A stretch of 64,000 nt of DNA from Chromatiaceae bacterium (lineage in GTDB: Bacteria > Pseudomonadota > Gammaproteobacteria > Chromatiales > Chromatiaceae). The position numbers and the translations under genes are program-made. Within the stretch, counting starts at the first letter, position 1; each line of letters starts with the position of its first letter. Where the stretch lies: positions 139,721 through 203,720 of the forward strand of contig JADKCI010000006.1 of NCBI GenBank assembly GCA_016714645.1, in the 5' to 3' direction. Shown here piece after piece: positions 38,201 through 46,194 of the stretch. The notes under the pieces were generated by a model, which saw only the letters and a program-made list of their open reading frames with translations, searched no databases and was not told the DNA's origin.

Positions 38201-39291
38201 TGACCCTGCTGGGCATTATTCCGGCCCACTTCCTTATGTTCAGCATGGGGAAGGGCGGGGAGTTTACCGCTACCTCCATGATCGGCTGGATAGCCCTAGC
38301 CGGAATCATTGTCCGCAACTCCATCCTGCTGGTTGATTTCTCGATCCATGAGGTGCAAAAGGGTGTCCCGGTGGCCGAGGCGGTGATTCGTGCCTGTAAG
38401 ACCCGGACCCGACCCATTCTCATCACGGCCCTGGCCCTGGTGGCGGGTTCCAGTGTTATCTTCACCGATCCCATCTTCCAGGGCATGGCCATCTCCCTGG
38501 CCTCGGGGGTGCTGGTGTCCACCGTCCTGACCCTGATCGTCATTCCCCTGGGTTGCGTCGAGGCCAGCAAGGATCTGTGTGAGGTGGCGGTGGCGACGGC
38601 GCATCCCGGCGTCAAGGTCCCTTGCGCCAATGGCGAGGGTGGCAATGGCGGCGGCTACGCGGCGGCACCGACTCCGGACACCAAGCCTCGGCCGGCCAAG
38701 AGCGGCCTGCTGATCCGCATTTGGATGGGCCTGTTCGAAGTCATCTCCATGGCCTTTTACCTGGTTCGGGGTATCCTCCTGCTGCTTATCGATCTGGTGA
38801 AAGGCCTCTTCAAGCCTAAGAAGGCTAAGCGGGTCGCGTCGCCACCTCCATCCCCCCCCACGCCGCCAGCCGCTGTCGCGGGTGGCGGTGCTCCGTCCCC
38901 AGCGAGTCCGGCCGCCCCCGCGGCAGGGGGGGAAGCCCCGCCAGTCCCGCCGGCGACCCAGGCCGAGGCGAGCGCCGAGCCCTTGGCTAAGTTATCCTCG
39001 GAGGCACCGGCACCGGCACCGGCACCGGCACCGGCACCGGCACCCGCTCCCGCTCCGGTTCCAGTCACGGTCGGACCCGTTGCGGCTCAGCAGCCTGCCC
39101 CCGCGCTGGCGGCTATCCCGGCCCAAAAGACCGAGGCCAGCGCACGAAAAAAGACTCCGGCTCCGGCCCGGAAGGCCGCCGCTCCGGCTAAAAAAGCGGA
39201 GGGATCCCCGGCTAACCTGATCCAGAAGAAGTCCCCGCGTCGTGGTATTCGACTCAAGAACGACGCGGATGAAGGGCCCGGCCACGATTGA
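35272..39291 (+). CDS. RND efflux permease with long Pro/Ala-rich C-terminal tail
   Basis: 1339 residues, about 250 more than usual. The pump part runs to about residue 1090 and has the RND pattern: FFLRSPLSPLFYVAMLMMGLLGLVMTPRQEDPQISVPMIDIMVQYPGASAQQV, the proton-relay GILVDDAIVVVENIYRRW, and a second membrane half ending in SGVLVSTVLTLIVIPLGCVEASKDLC. A further hydrophobic segment (MGLFEVISMAFYLVRGILLLLIDLV) precedes the extension, which is Pro/Ala/Lys-rich with an (AP)n run and a basic end. The start could instead be ATG at 35287. The tail is probably periplasmic or cytoplasmic linker-like; its role is unknown. Confidence 0.88.
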   Translation: MVCKAMNHDETLSQSEGTPRFTDESLGIAGRTARFFLRSPLSPLFYVAMLMMGLLGLVMTPRQEDPQISVPMIDIMVQYPGASAQQVSNLAMQPLERIMSEIPGVKHVYSAAQRNGGMVTVQFDVGESMGPSLVKVNDKLASNQDKIPPGVMQPLVKSKGIDDVPIVTLTLWSMDSDRDGLPDVDDGQLRLLAQDVLQAIKEVQDTANAFVVGGRREQVTVDVQPERLAGYGISLDQVAQTIQTANAETFAGGLETSGAHFSVSTGAFLKGMDDISRLVVGTHQGQPVYVRDVARVSQGPEDARHLVAYYTGPAAPEGVKADGVPAVTIAVAKKELTNGVSVANAILARVEELKGERIPYNVEVSVTRNYGASADDKVSELIFKLFIATGWVFLLVWGAFRALRPAIVVMLVIPVVLLMTIFVAWIWNYTIDRVSLFALIFSIGILVDDAIVVVENIYRRWLEEGHTGDDIAIEAVAEVGNPTILATFTVIAALLPMGFVSGMMGPYMEPIPALGSAAMFISLFAAFVFTPYLAISKWLRPSMAYLEKAEKREHKEAEKIEKLFRRILVPLIESKRKRKIFRLVLWGTFAFTLTFFYFKWVAVKMMPLDNKPEYTVVVDMPEGTALPVTANLAHRLVDKLRASQPEITAVQLYAGTARPYDFNGMVRHYYLRSDPWQAELQVQLLHKKERKRSSHQLAIEAREVLLPLVAGTGAKISVVEMPPGPPVLQSVVAEIHGPSAEVRRQFTRDMTAIFDQAESLVDVDNYLREPYDYWRFDVDTEKAVRGGISVDAINRNLAMALGGAPMGDVKEQAGHEPINIVVQVPMAERSEIERLGDLPVQSTSGMTLPLRELGRFERVPEEDIIYRKDLRAVEYVVADVGGTLAAPVYGMLQIQDILDQKGYKAPDGVAPLSYWTQAPANDRHSSWEWAGEWTVTYETFRDMGAAFAVALVLIYILVVWEFGNFRIPLVIMAPIPLTLLGIIPAHFLMFSMGKGGEFTATSMIGWIALAGIIVRNSILLVDFSIHEVQKGVPVAEAVIRACKTRTRPILITALALVAGSSVIFTDPIFQGMAISLASGVLVSTVLTLIVIPLGCVEASKDLCEVAVATAHPGVKVPCANGEGGNGGGYAAAPTPDTKPRPAKSGLLIRIWMGLFEVISMAFYLVRGILLLLIDLVKGLFKPKKAKRVASPPPSPPTPPAAVAGGGAPSPASPAAPAAGGEAPPVPPATQAEASAEPLAKLSSEAPAPAPAPAPAPAPAPAPVPVTVGPVAAQQPAPALAAIPAQKTEASARKKTPAPARKAAAPAKKAEGSPANLIQKKSPRRGIRLKNDADEGPGHD
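39003..39044 (+). repeat. (GGCACC)7 tandem repeat in the permease gene
   Basis: Seven perfect hexamer copies encoding alternating Ala-Pro in the C-terminal tail of the RND permease. The hexamer keeps the frame, so copy-number changes by slippage would only lengthen or shorten the tail. Confidence 0.9.
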
Positions 39292-39328
39292 TTCATGTCG
39301 TTTTTCCAGTGAGCGGGAAGGTATTCGG

Positions 39329-39976
39329 ATGAGGGTTCCAAGGTGGTGCCTATCACTTCGGGCCATCCCCCTCCTCCTCGTGAGCCTCATGCCCCTGAAG
39401 TCGTCCGCAGGAGAACCTTCCTGGGATCCAGCCTATGGGTACGCCCCGGCGCAGCGCCCATCTTCGGGTGGCGCTGCCGGGGAAACCCTGCATTATGTCC
39501 AAGGTAGCCGGGACCCCTACGCCGTGGGAGGGGCTCCGAACGGTCTCCCTTCCGGGGGGGCCAAACCGCCAAGCCTCTATGAAACCTTGCGGCGCGATCC
39601 GGGTCTGGGCCGTGCCCCATCGGGGCGCATCGAGGGCCCCACCAGTCCCCCAGGGCCGGATCCAGGGCGCTATCGCTTCCGGGGTGATGGGCCCGCCGTC
39701 GAGGGGGGCGAACCCGCCTTTGCCTCGGATTATCGCTACCGCCCCTTGACGGACCAGGAGCGGGATCGCGGTCAGGCGACCTCGGGCTGGCGGCCCGTGA
39801 CCCTGCCCCGGCAGGAGTCGCCAGCCCCGCTCAACCCAGCCCGCCCCTCCTTCCAGTCCGATCAGCGGACCGGTGGTTGGACTCAAGGCCAGCCTCCCTA
39901 TCCCGAACTACCGGGAAGGCCCAATCATGAAGCTGAGAACTGGTTCGACCGCCACTATGGAGAGGGTCGCCGCTGA
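39329..39976 (+). CDS. exported low-complexity hypothetical protein
   Basis: 215 residues starting MRVPRWCLSLRAIPLLLVSLMPLKSSA, a signal peptide. The mature part is rich in Gly, Pro, Arg, Tyr and Ser (GYAPAQRPSSGGAAGE; YRYRPLTDQERDRGQ), with no recognised domain, and probably disordered. A GGAAGG ribosome site lies 8 bases before the ATG. It begins 38 bases after the RND permease stop and is probably in that operon, perhaps an accessory envelope protein. Confidence 0.6.
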   Translation: MRVPRWCLSLRAIPLLLVSLMPLKSSAGEPSWDPAYGYAPAQRPSSGGAAGETLHYVQGSRDPYAVGGAPNGLPSGGAKPPSLYETLRRDPGLGRAPSGRIEGPTSPPGPDPGRYRFRGDGPAVEGGEPAFASDYRYRPLTDQERDRGQATSGWRPVTLPRQESPAPLNPARPSFQSDQRTGGWTQGQPPYPELPGRPNHEAENWFDRHYGEGRR

Positions 39977-40081
39977 ATTTCCTGGGTGATCGCGATGGGC
40001 AACTTGCGTAGAATCAGGCCAAGAGACATCCGCTTGATTGACTTGTCGCAACAGACATAAATTTTCCTGGAGGAATAGCCA

Positions 40082-40873
40082 ATGAACCAGCAGTCTCCAT
40101 CCCATCGCAGCGTCCTTGCCATTGGCCTCGCGGCCATTCTGGTGGCCCCGATTGCGCTGGCCGATGCGGAATTCTCCGCCGAAATGGTCCAGCGCGGACC
40201 CGATGGCCAGTCCAGCGTAGGCAAGATCCTGGTTGGTAAGGACAAGACCCGTACCGAGGCCGTCCACCAAGGCCAGAGCCTGGTGCGTATCACCGATGAT
40301 CAGCTCGGCCTGGAATGGATCCTCTTTCCCGAGCGCAAGAGCTATGTGGAGCGTTCGACCCTGGGGCCCGACGGTAAGCCCAAGGCCGAGCCCACCGCCC
40401 AGGACCCCTGCGCCGGCGTGCCGGGCTTGAATTGCCAGGCCAAGGGCGAGGAGACTATCTCCGGGCGGAGCACCCTGGTCTGGGAAATCACCGTCAATCA
40501 GCACGGCAAGACCGCCACCGTCACCCAATGGATCGATAAAGAGCGCGGTCCCGCCTTTGCGTTGCGTCAGACCATGGTCGAGGGCGGCCAGATGGAGCGC
40601 AGTCTCCTGGGCCAGGAGGAATTGGCAGGTCGCAAGACGGAGAAGTGGGAGGTGAAGATGACGGGGCCGGATGGTAAGACCCTGTCCACCACCGAGTGGT
40701 ACGATCCTGAATTGCAGATGGCCATCAAGCAGGAGTACCCCGGCGGCATGGTCAGCGAACTCGTCGGTATTCGCGTCGGCCCTCAGGCTGACGAGAATTT
40801 CACCCTGCCCGCGGGCTATAGCCGCATGGAAATGCCCCAAGGTGGGACTGATGCTCCCGCGCCAAGGCCCTAA
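40082..40873 (+). CDS. exported DUF4412-like protein
   Basis: 263 residues with a signal peptide (RSVLAIGLAAILVAPIALADA). The mature protein is beta-rich, with repeated strands like those of outer-membrane lipoprotein-sorting or DUF4412 proteins (ADAEFSAEMVQRGPDGQSSVGKILVGKDKTRTEAV; KWEVKMTGPDGKTLSTTEWYDPELQMAIKQEYPGGMVSELVGI). Two Cys may form a disulfide. Function unknown. Excellent ribosome site GGAGGAA before the ATG. Confidence 0.65.
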   Translation: MNQQSPSHRSVLAIGLAAILVAPIALADAEFSAEMVQRGPDGQSSVGKILVGKDKTRTEAVHQGQSLVRITDDQLGLEWILFPERKSYVERSTLGPDGKPKAEPTAQDPCAGVPGLNCQAKGEETISGRSTLVWEITVNQHGKTATVTQWIDKERGPAFALRQTMVEGGQMERSLLGQEELAGRKTEKWEVKMTGPDGKTLSTTEWYDPELQMAIKQEYPGGMVSELVGIRVGPQADENFTLPAGYSRMEMPQGGTDAPAPRP

Positions 40874-40942
40874 TGTTCATAGGGGTGCGTCTTCGGCTCA
40901 CGGAGGCACCCTCGCCACTATTCCTGGCCGCGAGGTCACGCC

Positions 40943-41575
40943 ATGATTACGGTTATCGGTAGCCTGAAGGGGGGGTCCGGCAAGAGCACCCTGACTTTTA
41001 ACCTTGCCGTCTGGCTGGCCATGGCGGATGTCAAGGTCCAACTGGTCGATGCGGATCCCCAGGCCACCTTGACCGACGTGGTGGATGTGCGCCTGGAGGA
41101 AGGCTTCAGCCCCAAGCTTAAGGTGAAGGGTAAGGCCGGTATCAACCCGGAGGCCTTTGCCAGCGCCGAAGAGACTTTGATCGATGTCGGCACGGCGGAC
41201 ATGGATGCCATGCGTCTGGCCCTCAAGCTGTGCGACCGGGTGGTGGTCCCCGTGCCGCCCTCCCAGGCCGATATCTGGTCCACCCAACGCTACATCCATC
41301 TGGTTGAGTCCGCGGCGGCGGGCCCGGCGCCACAGATGATCGGTTTCATTAATCGTGGCGACACCCATCAGGGCGTTCGCGAGACGAATGAGACCGCCGC
41401 CGCCCTGGTCTCCCTGCCAGGCATCAAATTCATCAAGCCGCGCATCGCCACCCGAACCGTCTTTCGCCGGTCCTTCAGCGAAGGCCTGGCAGTGTTCGAA
41501 CTGGAGCCGCGCGGCAAGGGCGCCACGGAGTTTCTCTCTCTGGCCGCAATGCTTTATCCGAACGTGTTGAGCTGA
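40943..41575 (+). CDS. orphan ParA/MinD-type ATPase
   Basis: 210 residues with a deviant Walker A KGGSGKSTLTFNLAVWLA at residues 9-26, the switch region QLVDADPQATLTDVVD, and IDVGTADMDAMRLALKLCDRVVVPVPPSQADIWSTQRY. It belongs to the short ParA group that positions protein complexes or plasmids. No parB partner or parS repeats are visible. The following gene, a membrane coiled-coil protein, might be its partner, but this is inference from proximity. Confidence 0.82.
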   Translation: MITVIGSLKGGSGKSTLTFNLAVWLAMADVKVQLVDADPQATLTDVVDVRLEEGFSPKLKVKGKAGINPEAFASAEETLIDVGTADMDAMRLALKLCDRVVVPVPPSQADIWSTQRYIHLVESAAAGPAPQMIGFINRGDTHQGVRETNETAAALVSLPGIKFIKPRIATRTVFRRSFSEGLAVFELEPRGKGATEFLSLAAMLYPNVLS

Positions 41576-41650
41576 ATATGAGCCAAACCTGGCAGCTGGT
41601 GGCTGGTCATATCCCCATAACCCGATGCTGGGTCATCAACGAGCAATGCC

Positions 41651-42145
41651 ATGGCCGAAAATAATGAATTGACCAAGGCCCCGGCGGTTGGCGAGGGTGG
41701 GCCTTTTGATGGCATCGCTATTGATCGCCTGTCCCATGCCTTCGAGACCAGCGCCAAGCGCTGGGAGTTGATCGTTTACCCTTCCATGTTTGCCTTTATC
41801 ATCCTGGCCACCTATGGCTTCTATCTGGTATTCAGCCTGGCAAAGGATGTCCACTACATGGCCATCAGCATCGATACCAACTTGACGGTACTGTCAAGCA
41901 ATATGCAATCCATGTCGGACAATGTCAGCCTGATGAGCGGCAATGTACGTCTTATGGCTACCAGCGTCGAGTCCATGGCCGCGGATGTTACGACCCTCAA
42001 GCCTATGATGAACAGCATGGAATCACTCAATCAATCCATTCGAATCATGACCCAGACCACCGGCAACATGAGCAACGACATGGGGAACCTGAATCGCAGC
42101 ATCAGCCGGCCCATGGGCTTTATGAATTCCTTCATGCCCTGGTAA
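41651..42145 (+). CDS. single-pass membrane coiled-coil protein
   Basis: 164 residues. One membrane segment (WELIVYPSMFAFIILATYGFYLVFSLA) is at about residues 38-64. It is followed by about 90 residues of Met/Ser/Asn-rich heptads (SIDTNLTVLSSNMQSMSDNVSLMSGNVRLMATSVESMAADVTTLKPMMNSMESL), a long periplasmic coiled coil. I do not recognise a named family. It lies 75 bases after the ParA gene. Confidence 0.65.
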   Translation: MAENNELTKAPAVGEGGPFDGIAIDRLSHAFETSAKRWELIVYPSMFAFIILATYGFYLVFSLAKDVHYMAISIDTNLTVLSSNMQSMSDNVSLMSGNVRLMATSVESMAADVTTLKPMMNSMESLNQSIRIMTQTTGNMSNDMGNLNRSISRPMGFMNSFMPW

Positions 42146-42198
42146 CAGGCCCGGGCCCTGGTCAGGGTTGGCTTGGGGTCCCGCGGGGGTATCAATCC

Positions 42199-43143
42199 AT
42201 GGCTTCAATGGCCGCTCATCCAGTTCCCAGGCCGGCGTCGCCTGTCCGTCTTGTGGTCGCCATCTCTTCCCGCGCCCTCTTCGATCTGGCGGAATCTCAC
42301 CAGGTCTTTGAGAACGAGGGCGTGGCGGCCTACTACGAATATCAGGCCGCCCATGAAGAGGATATCCTGGAGCCCGGGGTGGCCTTCCCGCTGGCGCGCA
42401 AACTGTTGCGGCTCAATGAATGGCTTGGGGAACGGGGGCGGGTGGACGTCATCCTGCTGTCCCGCAACAGCTCGGATACCGGCCTGCGGGTCTTTAATTC
42501 CATTCGCCACCACGGGCTCGACATCTCCCGGGCTGCCTTCGCGGGTGGCGCCACGCCCTACCGTTATGTCGCCGCCTTCGGCGCCCACCTCTTTCTCTCG
42601 GCCGACCCTCGGGACGTATCGCTGGCCCTGGAGGCCGGCTGCGCGGCCGCGACCCTGCTGCCGCAAGGCAAGCACCAGCCGGGTGGCACGGATGAGACCC
42701 TGCGCATCGCCTTCGACGGGGATGCCGTCCTCTTTTCGGACGAGGCGGAGCGCGTCTATCGGCGCGAGGGCCTGGCGGCCTTCAACCGGACCGAGACCGA
42801 TGCTGCGCGCGAACCCCTTCAGGGTGGTCCCTTCAAGGACTTCCTGAGCGCGCTGCATCGCATTCAGGCCCTCTTTCCCGTGGATAATCCACCCCTGCGC
42901 ACGGCCCTGATCACGGCTCGGGGCGCCCCCTCCCATGAGCGCGTCGTGCGCACCCTGCGGGCTTGGGGGGTGCGTATCGACGAGGCCCTCTTCCTGGGCG
43001 GACTCGACAAAGCCGCCTTCCTGCGGGCCTTCGCGGCGGATATCTTCTTCGACGATCAGCCGCTGCACTGCGAGGCGGCGCGGGACGTGGTCGCGACCGG
43101 GCATGTACCCCATGGGGTGGTCAACGCGGTACTGGCGTATTAA
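42199..43143 (+). CDS. 5'-nucleotidase (cytosolic NT5C1-type)
   Basis: 314 residues. It matches the bacterial 5'-nucleotidase family related to cytosolic NT5C1: LVVAISSRALFDLAESHQVFENEGVAAYYEYQ, VDVILLSRNSSDTGLRVFNSI, FDGDAVLFSDEAERVYRREG, and near the end TARGAPSHERVVRTLRAWGVRIDEALFLGGLDKAAFL. HAD-type Asp residues are at the FDGDAV motif. It dephosphorylates nucleoside monophosphates in the cytoplasm. Confidence 0.85.
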   Translation: MASMAAHPVPRPASPVRLVVAISSRALFDLAESHQVFENEGVAAYYEYQAAHEEDILEPGVAFPLARKLLRLNEWLGERGRVDVILLSRNSSDTGLRVFNSIRHHGLDISRAAFAGGATPYRYVAAFGAHLFLSADPRDVSLALEAGCAAATLLPQGKHQPGGTDETLRIAFDGDAVLFSDEAERVYRREGLAAFNRTETDAAREPLQGGPFKDFLSALHRIQALFPVDNPPLRTALITARGAPSHERVVRTLRAWGVRIDEALFLGGLDKAAFLRAFAADIFFDDQPLHCEAARDVVATGHVPHGVVNAVLAY

Positions 43144-43177
43144 CCCAGACCCCCTGCTGGAGCCGGGTCCTATCCGG

Positions 43178-44416
43178 CTACTGGACCGGGTCCAGGGTTG
43201 GCGAGGGACGCTGCAGGAAGTTGCCCTGGACGTAATCGATGCCAGCGGTCCAGAGAACGCTGAGGGTGCGGGCATCCTCGACATTGGTGGCAATGCTGGC
43301 CTTGCCCTGATCACGAATCAACCTGATGAGTTGGTTGAGCCGCTTTTCCTTGCGATCATCCTCCGCGATGCCGGTGGTCAACTGGGCATCGAGCTTGACG
43401 AAGTCCGCCGGCAGAATGGCCAGCAGCTTGTCCGGGTTAGGCGCGGCGCCGAAGCGGTTGAGGGCCATGTGGCAGCCCATCCGGGCTAAGTCCTGGGTCA
43501 ATTTCGTATAGATGTCGGCATGGGCGTGGGCATGTTCCTCCAGGACCTGGAAGGTCAGCCAGTCCGCCGGCACCTGCTGCTGGGTGAGGTGGTCCGCGAT
43601 CCAGGAGGCAAGCTGCTCCTCCCGCAGCGTCTCCCCGGCCAGGTTGATGAAAAAGTTGAGTTGACGGCCCAGCTCGCGTTGTTCGACCAGGGCGATGAGG
43701 GCGTGTTTGATGACCCAGCGGTCAATGGCCACCATGCGGCCGGATTGGACGGCGGCGGCCAGGAATTCCTTGGCCTCGCGTATCCCATGCCGGTCGTCGC
43801 GCAGCCGGATGAAGAGGTTGTAGCGCTCCTGGCCATCGCCCTTGAGACTGATAATCGGCTGGTAGAATAACTGAAAGTAATCACCGCCCAAGGCGCGGCT
43901 GATGCGCTCGGCGAACTGACGGTCCTCATCCTGCGTGCGGGCCTGGGAGGCCTTGGCCGGGGTTGGCCGGTGGGTCGCGCTCTTACCGTAGCCCTCTTCC
44001 AGGACCTGCACCCGCCGCTCCAGTTTTTTCACCAGCCGCCTCTGCTGGAGATCCTGGTATTCCCGGCCGATGACCAGCGCTAGCCAGGCGAAATGCCCCT
44101 TTTCCACCGCATCGCGTGCCCCCTGTCGGCGGGCCTCCAGGATTTGTGCCGCGTCGGTGGCGGCATCGGTGAGGAGGATGAGGGGCAGGTCGGTGGCCAG
44201 TTTCCGGTACTGCTCCAGGCAGGCGGGCAGGTCGATGAGCGGCGGCTGGGGGGAGCAGAGCAGGATATCCGGCGCGCTGGTGGCGACCATCTCCTTGAGC
44301 CGGTCGGGCCCCGCGCACTGCCGTCCCCGTGCCTCCAGGCCCACCTGCCGCAGGCCGGCGACGATGCCTTTGGCTTCGTCTTCCTGGGCGGTGAGGATCA
44401 AGAGTTTTGGCGGCAC
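43178..44416 (-). CDS. pseudo-receiver plus degenerate EAL domain protein
   Basis: 412 residues. The N-terminal 120 residues fold like a receiver, but the phospho-acceptor Asp is replaced (PDILLCSPQ instead of DLVLLD). After a coiled-coil linker, a C-terminal EAL-type domain begins near residue 165 (FAERISRALGGDYFQLFYQPIISLKGDGQERY). The catalytic Glu is changed (YNLFIRL for the ExLxR motif), and DDFGTG reads NRFGAA, although VKLD is kept. It therefore should not cleave cyclic-di-GMP but could bind it, as FimX-type proteins do. It is convergent with the nucleotidase gene. Confidence 0.82.
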   Translation of the reverse strand: MPPKLLILTAQEDEAKGIVAGLRQVGLEARGRQCAGPDRLKEMVATSAPDILLCSPQPPLIDLPACLEQYRKLATDLPLILLTDAATDAAQILEARRQGARDAVEKGHFAWLALVIGREYQDLQQRRLVKKLERRVQVLEEGYGKSATHRPTPAKASQARTQDEDRQFAERISRALGGDYFQLFYQPIISLKGDGQERYNLFIRLRDDRHGIREAKEFLAAAVQSGRMVAIDRWVIKHALIALVEQRELGRQLNFFINLAGETLREEQLASWIADHLTQQQVPADWLTFQVLEEHAHAHADIYTKLTQDLARMGCHMALNRFGAAPNPDKLLAILPADFVKLDAQLTTGIAEDDRKEKRLNQLIRLIRDQGKASIATNVEDARTLSVLWTAGIDYVQGNFLQRPSPTLDPVQ

Positions 44417-44564
44417 GAGGCGTATTCCATGGAATGAGGCGGATCAGGAAAGTTGGAACGGGAGATTATCCTTACTCCGGTCCCGCAAGGCCAGCCGGGG
44501 CTCACCGAGTCGCGCCCGTCCGAGCCGGGCAAGGCGTCTTCTGGCCGTAAAGGGCGCCCGGCGC

Positions 44565-45605
44565 TTAGCCACAGGGCTCCTTGTAAGCTCCTCCCGGCAG
44601 CTCCCGCACCAGTTTTGGGACCAGATAACCGGGTAATTCGGTTCTGAGTCTGATCATGATCGCCCTCGCCTCCGCCAGGGGCACCGCGAAGTGGGCGGCC
44701 CCGGCTACGGGGTCGAGCAGGTGCAGGTAGTAGGGCAGGACGCCCGCCGCGAACAGGGCCTCACTCAGGGCCGCCAGGCTGGCCGCATCCGCGTTGACGC
44801 CACGGAGCAGGACGCTTTGGTTGAGCAGGGTCGCGCCGGTCGGCTTCAGGGCACTCAGGGCGGTGCGTACCTCCTCGCCGCGCACTTCGCGGGCATGGTT
44901 GGCGTGGATGACGAGGGCGATGGGTAACCGGCTGGCGGCGAGCAGGGCCAGGAGGGCGGGGGTGATGCGCGCTGGCAGGACCACCGGCAGGCGCGTGTGC
45001 AAGCGCAGCCGGCGTAAGTGGGGAATGGCCGTCAAATGCTCGATCAGCGCGGCCAGGCGTTCGTCATCCAGCATCAGGGGATCGCCACCACTGAGGACGA
45101 CCTCGGTGATGCCCGGGTCCCGCGCCAGCAGGGCCAGAGCCCCCTGGTCGCGATCCTGGACTAGGGTGTCACGGGCGTAGGGGAAATGTCGCCGGAAGCA
45201 GTAGCGGCAGTGCAGGGCGCAGGCCCCGGTGACTAGCAGCAGAGCGCGGCCCCGGTATTTTCGCAGCAGGCCGGTGGCGCGCCGGGACGGGGCATCGCCC
45301 ACCGGGTCCGCCGAGTAGCCGGGGTGCTCCTCGAGTTCGGCGGCGAGGGGCAGCACCTGGCGCAGCAGGGGGTCATGCGGGTCGCCCGGGATCATGAGCC
45401 GGGCGAAACCTCGGGGGACCAGAAAGGGGAACTGGCGCGCGGCGGCCGGGGCGGCGAGGCGGGGGTCCAGCCCCAGGCTCTCGAGCAGTGCCTCGGGTTG
45501 GGTAAAGGCCTCCCGCAGTTCCTGTTGCCAATCGGCCTTCCCGGGCAATATCCGGGACGGAAAAGGGCAGGGTGCTGGGTATAATGAGTCGTTTTGTGAC
45601 CCCAT
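44565..45605 (-). CDS. epmB: EF-P beta-lysine aminomutase EpmB
   Basis: About 346 residues of the KamA radical-SAM family. The cluster motif CALHCRYCFRRHFPY binds 4Fe-4S and SAM. EVVLSGGDPLMLDDERL and the PLP Lys region near the C-terminus (LPGYLVPKLVRELPGG) are present. EpmB turns lysine into R-beta-lysine, which EpmA attaches to EF-P. It is divergent from efp and its 5' end overlaps the efp promoter region. Start choice is uncertain: ATG 45605, or a later TTG near residue 26. Confidence 0.92.
   Translation of the reverse strand: MGSQNDSLYPAPCPFPSRILPGKADWQQELREAFTQPEALLESLGLDPRLAAPAAARQFPFLVPRGFARLMIPGDPHDPLLRQVLPLAAELEEHPGYSADPVGDAPSRRATGLLRKYRGRALLLVTGACALHCRYCFRRHFPYARDTLVQDRDQGALALLARDPGITEVVLSGGDPLMLDDERLAALIEHLTAIPHLRRLRLHTRLPVVLPARITPALLALLAASRLPIALVIHANHAREVRGEEVRTALSALKPTGATLLNQSVLLRGVNADAASLAALSEALFAAGVLPYYLHLLDPVAGAAHFAVPLAEARAIMIRLRTELPGYLVPKLVRELPGGAYKEPCG
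45580..45585 (+). promoter_or_regulatory. -10 box of efp
   Basis: A perfect TATAAT 37 bases before the efp ATG and inside the 5' end of the oppositely oriented epmB gene. No good -35 is visible at the expected distance. Confidence 0.45.
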
Positions 45606-45621
45606 CCGATGAGTGAATGAC

Positions 45622-46194
45622 ATGGCGACTTACAACACCAACGAGTTTCGCGGCGGCATCAAGATCATGTTGGACGGCGACCCTTACGCCGTTATCGAGA
45701 ATGAGTTTGTTAAACCAGGCAAAGGTCAGGCCTTTAACCGCGTCAAGATCCGCAACCTCAAGACCGGGCGCGTGGTGGAGCGCACCTTCAAGTCCGGCGA
45801 CACCGTCGAGGCGGCGGATGTCCATGATACCCAGATGCAGTATCTCTACAACGACGGCGATGTCTGGCACTTCATGGACCCGGAGAGCTATGAGCAACTG
45901 ATCGCCGAGGCCCCGGCCGTTGGCGATGCCGCTAAGTGGATAAAAGAACAGGATATTTGCCAGGTGACCCTCTACAACGGCGCCCCATTGTCCGTGGACC
46001 CGCCGAACTTCGTCATTCTGCGCATCGTCGAAACGGACCCCGGCCTCAAGGGAGATACCTCGGGCGGTGGTGGCAAGCCGGCGACGCTGGAGACGGGTGC
46101 CGTTGTGCGCGTGCCCCTCTTTGTCCAGACCGACGAACTCATCAAGGTGGATACCCGCTCCGGGGAGTACGTCTCCCGCGCCAAGGAGGAATGA
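45622..46194 (+). CDS. efp: elongation factor P
   Basis: 190 residues, the usual length. The three beta-barrel domains are complete, with the modified loop FVKPGKGQAFNRVK and Lys34 at its tip. EF-P relieves ribosome stalling at proline runs once Lys34 carries beta-lysine. Both modifying enzymes are encoded beside it: epmA starts in its stop codon (ATGA) and epmB is divergent. The Pro-rich proteins in this window, such as the RND tail, would depend on it. Confidence 0.97.
   Translation: MATYNTNEFRGGIKIMLDGDPYAVIENEFVKPGKGQAFNRVKIRNLKTGRVVERTFKSGDTVEAADVHDTQMQYLYNDGDVWHFMDPESYEQLIAEAPAVGDAAKWIKEQDICQVTLYNGAPLSVDPPNFVILRIVETDPGLKGDTSGGGGKPATLETGAVVRVPLFVQTDELIKVDTRSGEYVSRAKEE

Noticed and set aside
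39003..39044. CRISPR-like array
   Set aside because: It is a simple hexamer repeat in frame with an Ala-Pro tail; no spacers. No CRISPR array was seen anywhere in the window.
40943..42145. A plasmid-type parAB partition locus
   Set aside because: No ParB-like gene or parS repeats; the second gene is a membrane coiled-coil protein.
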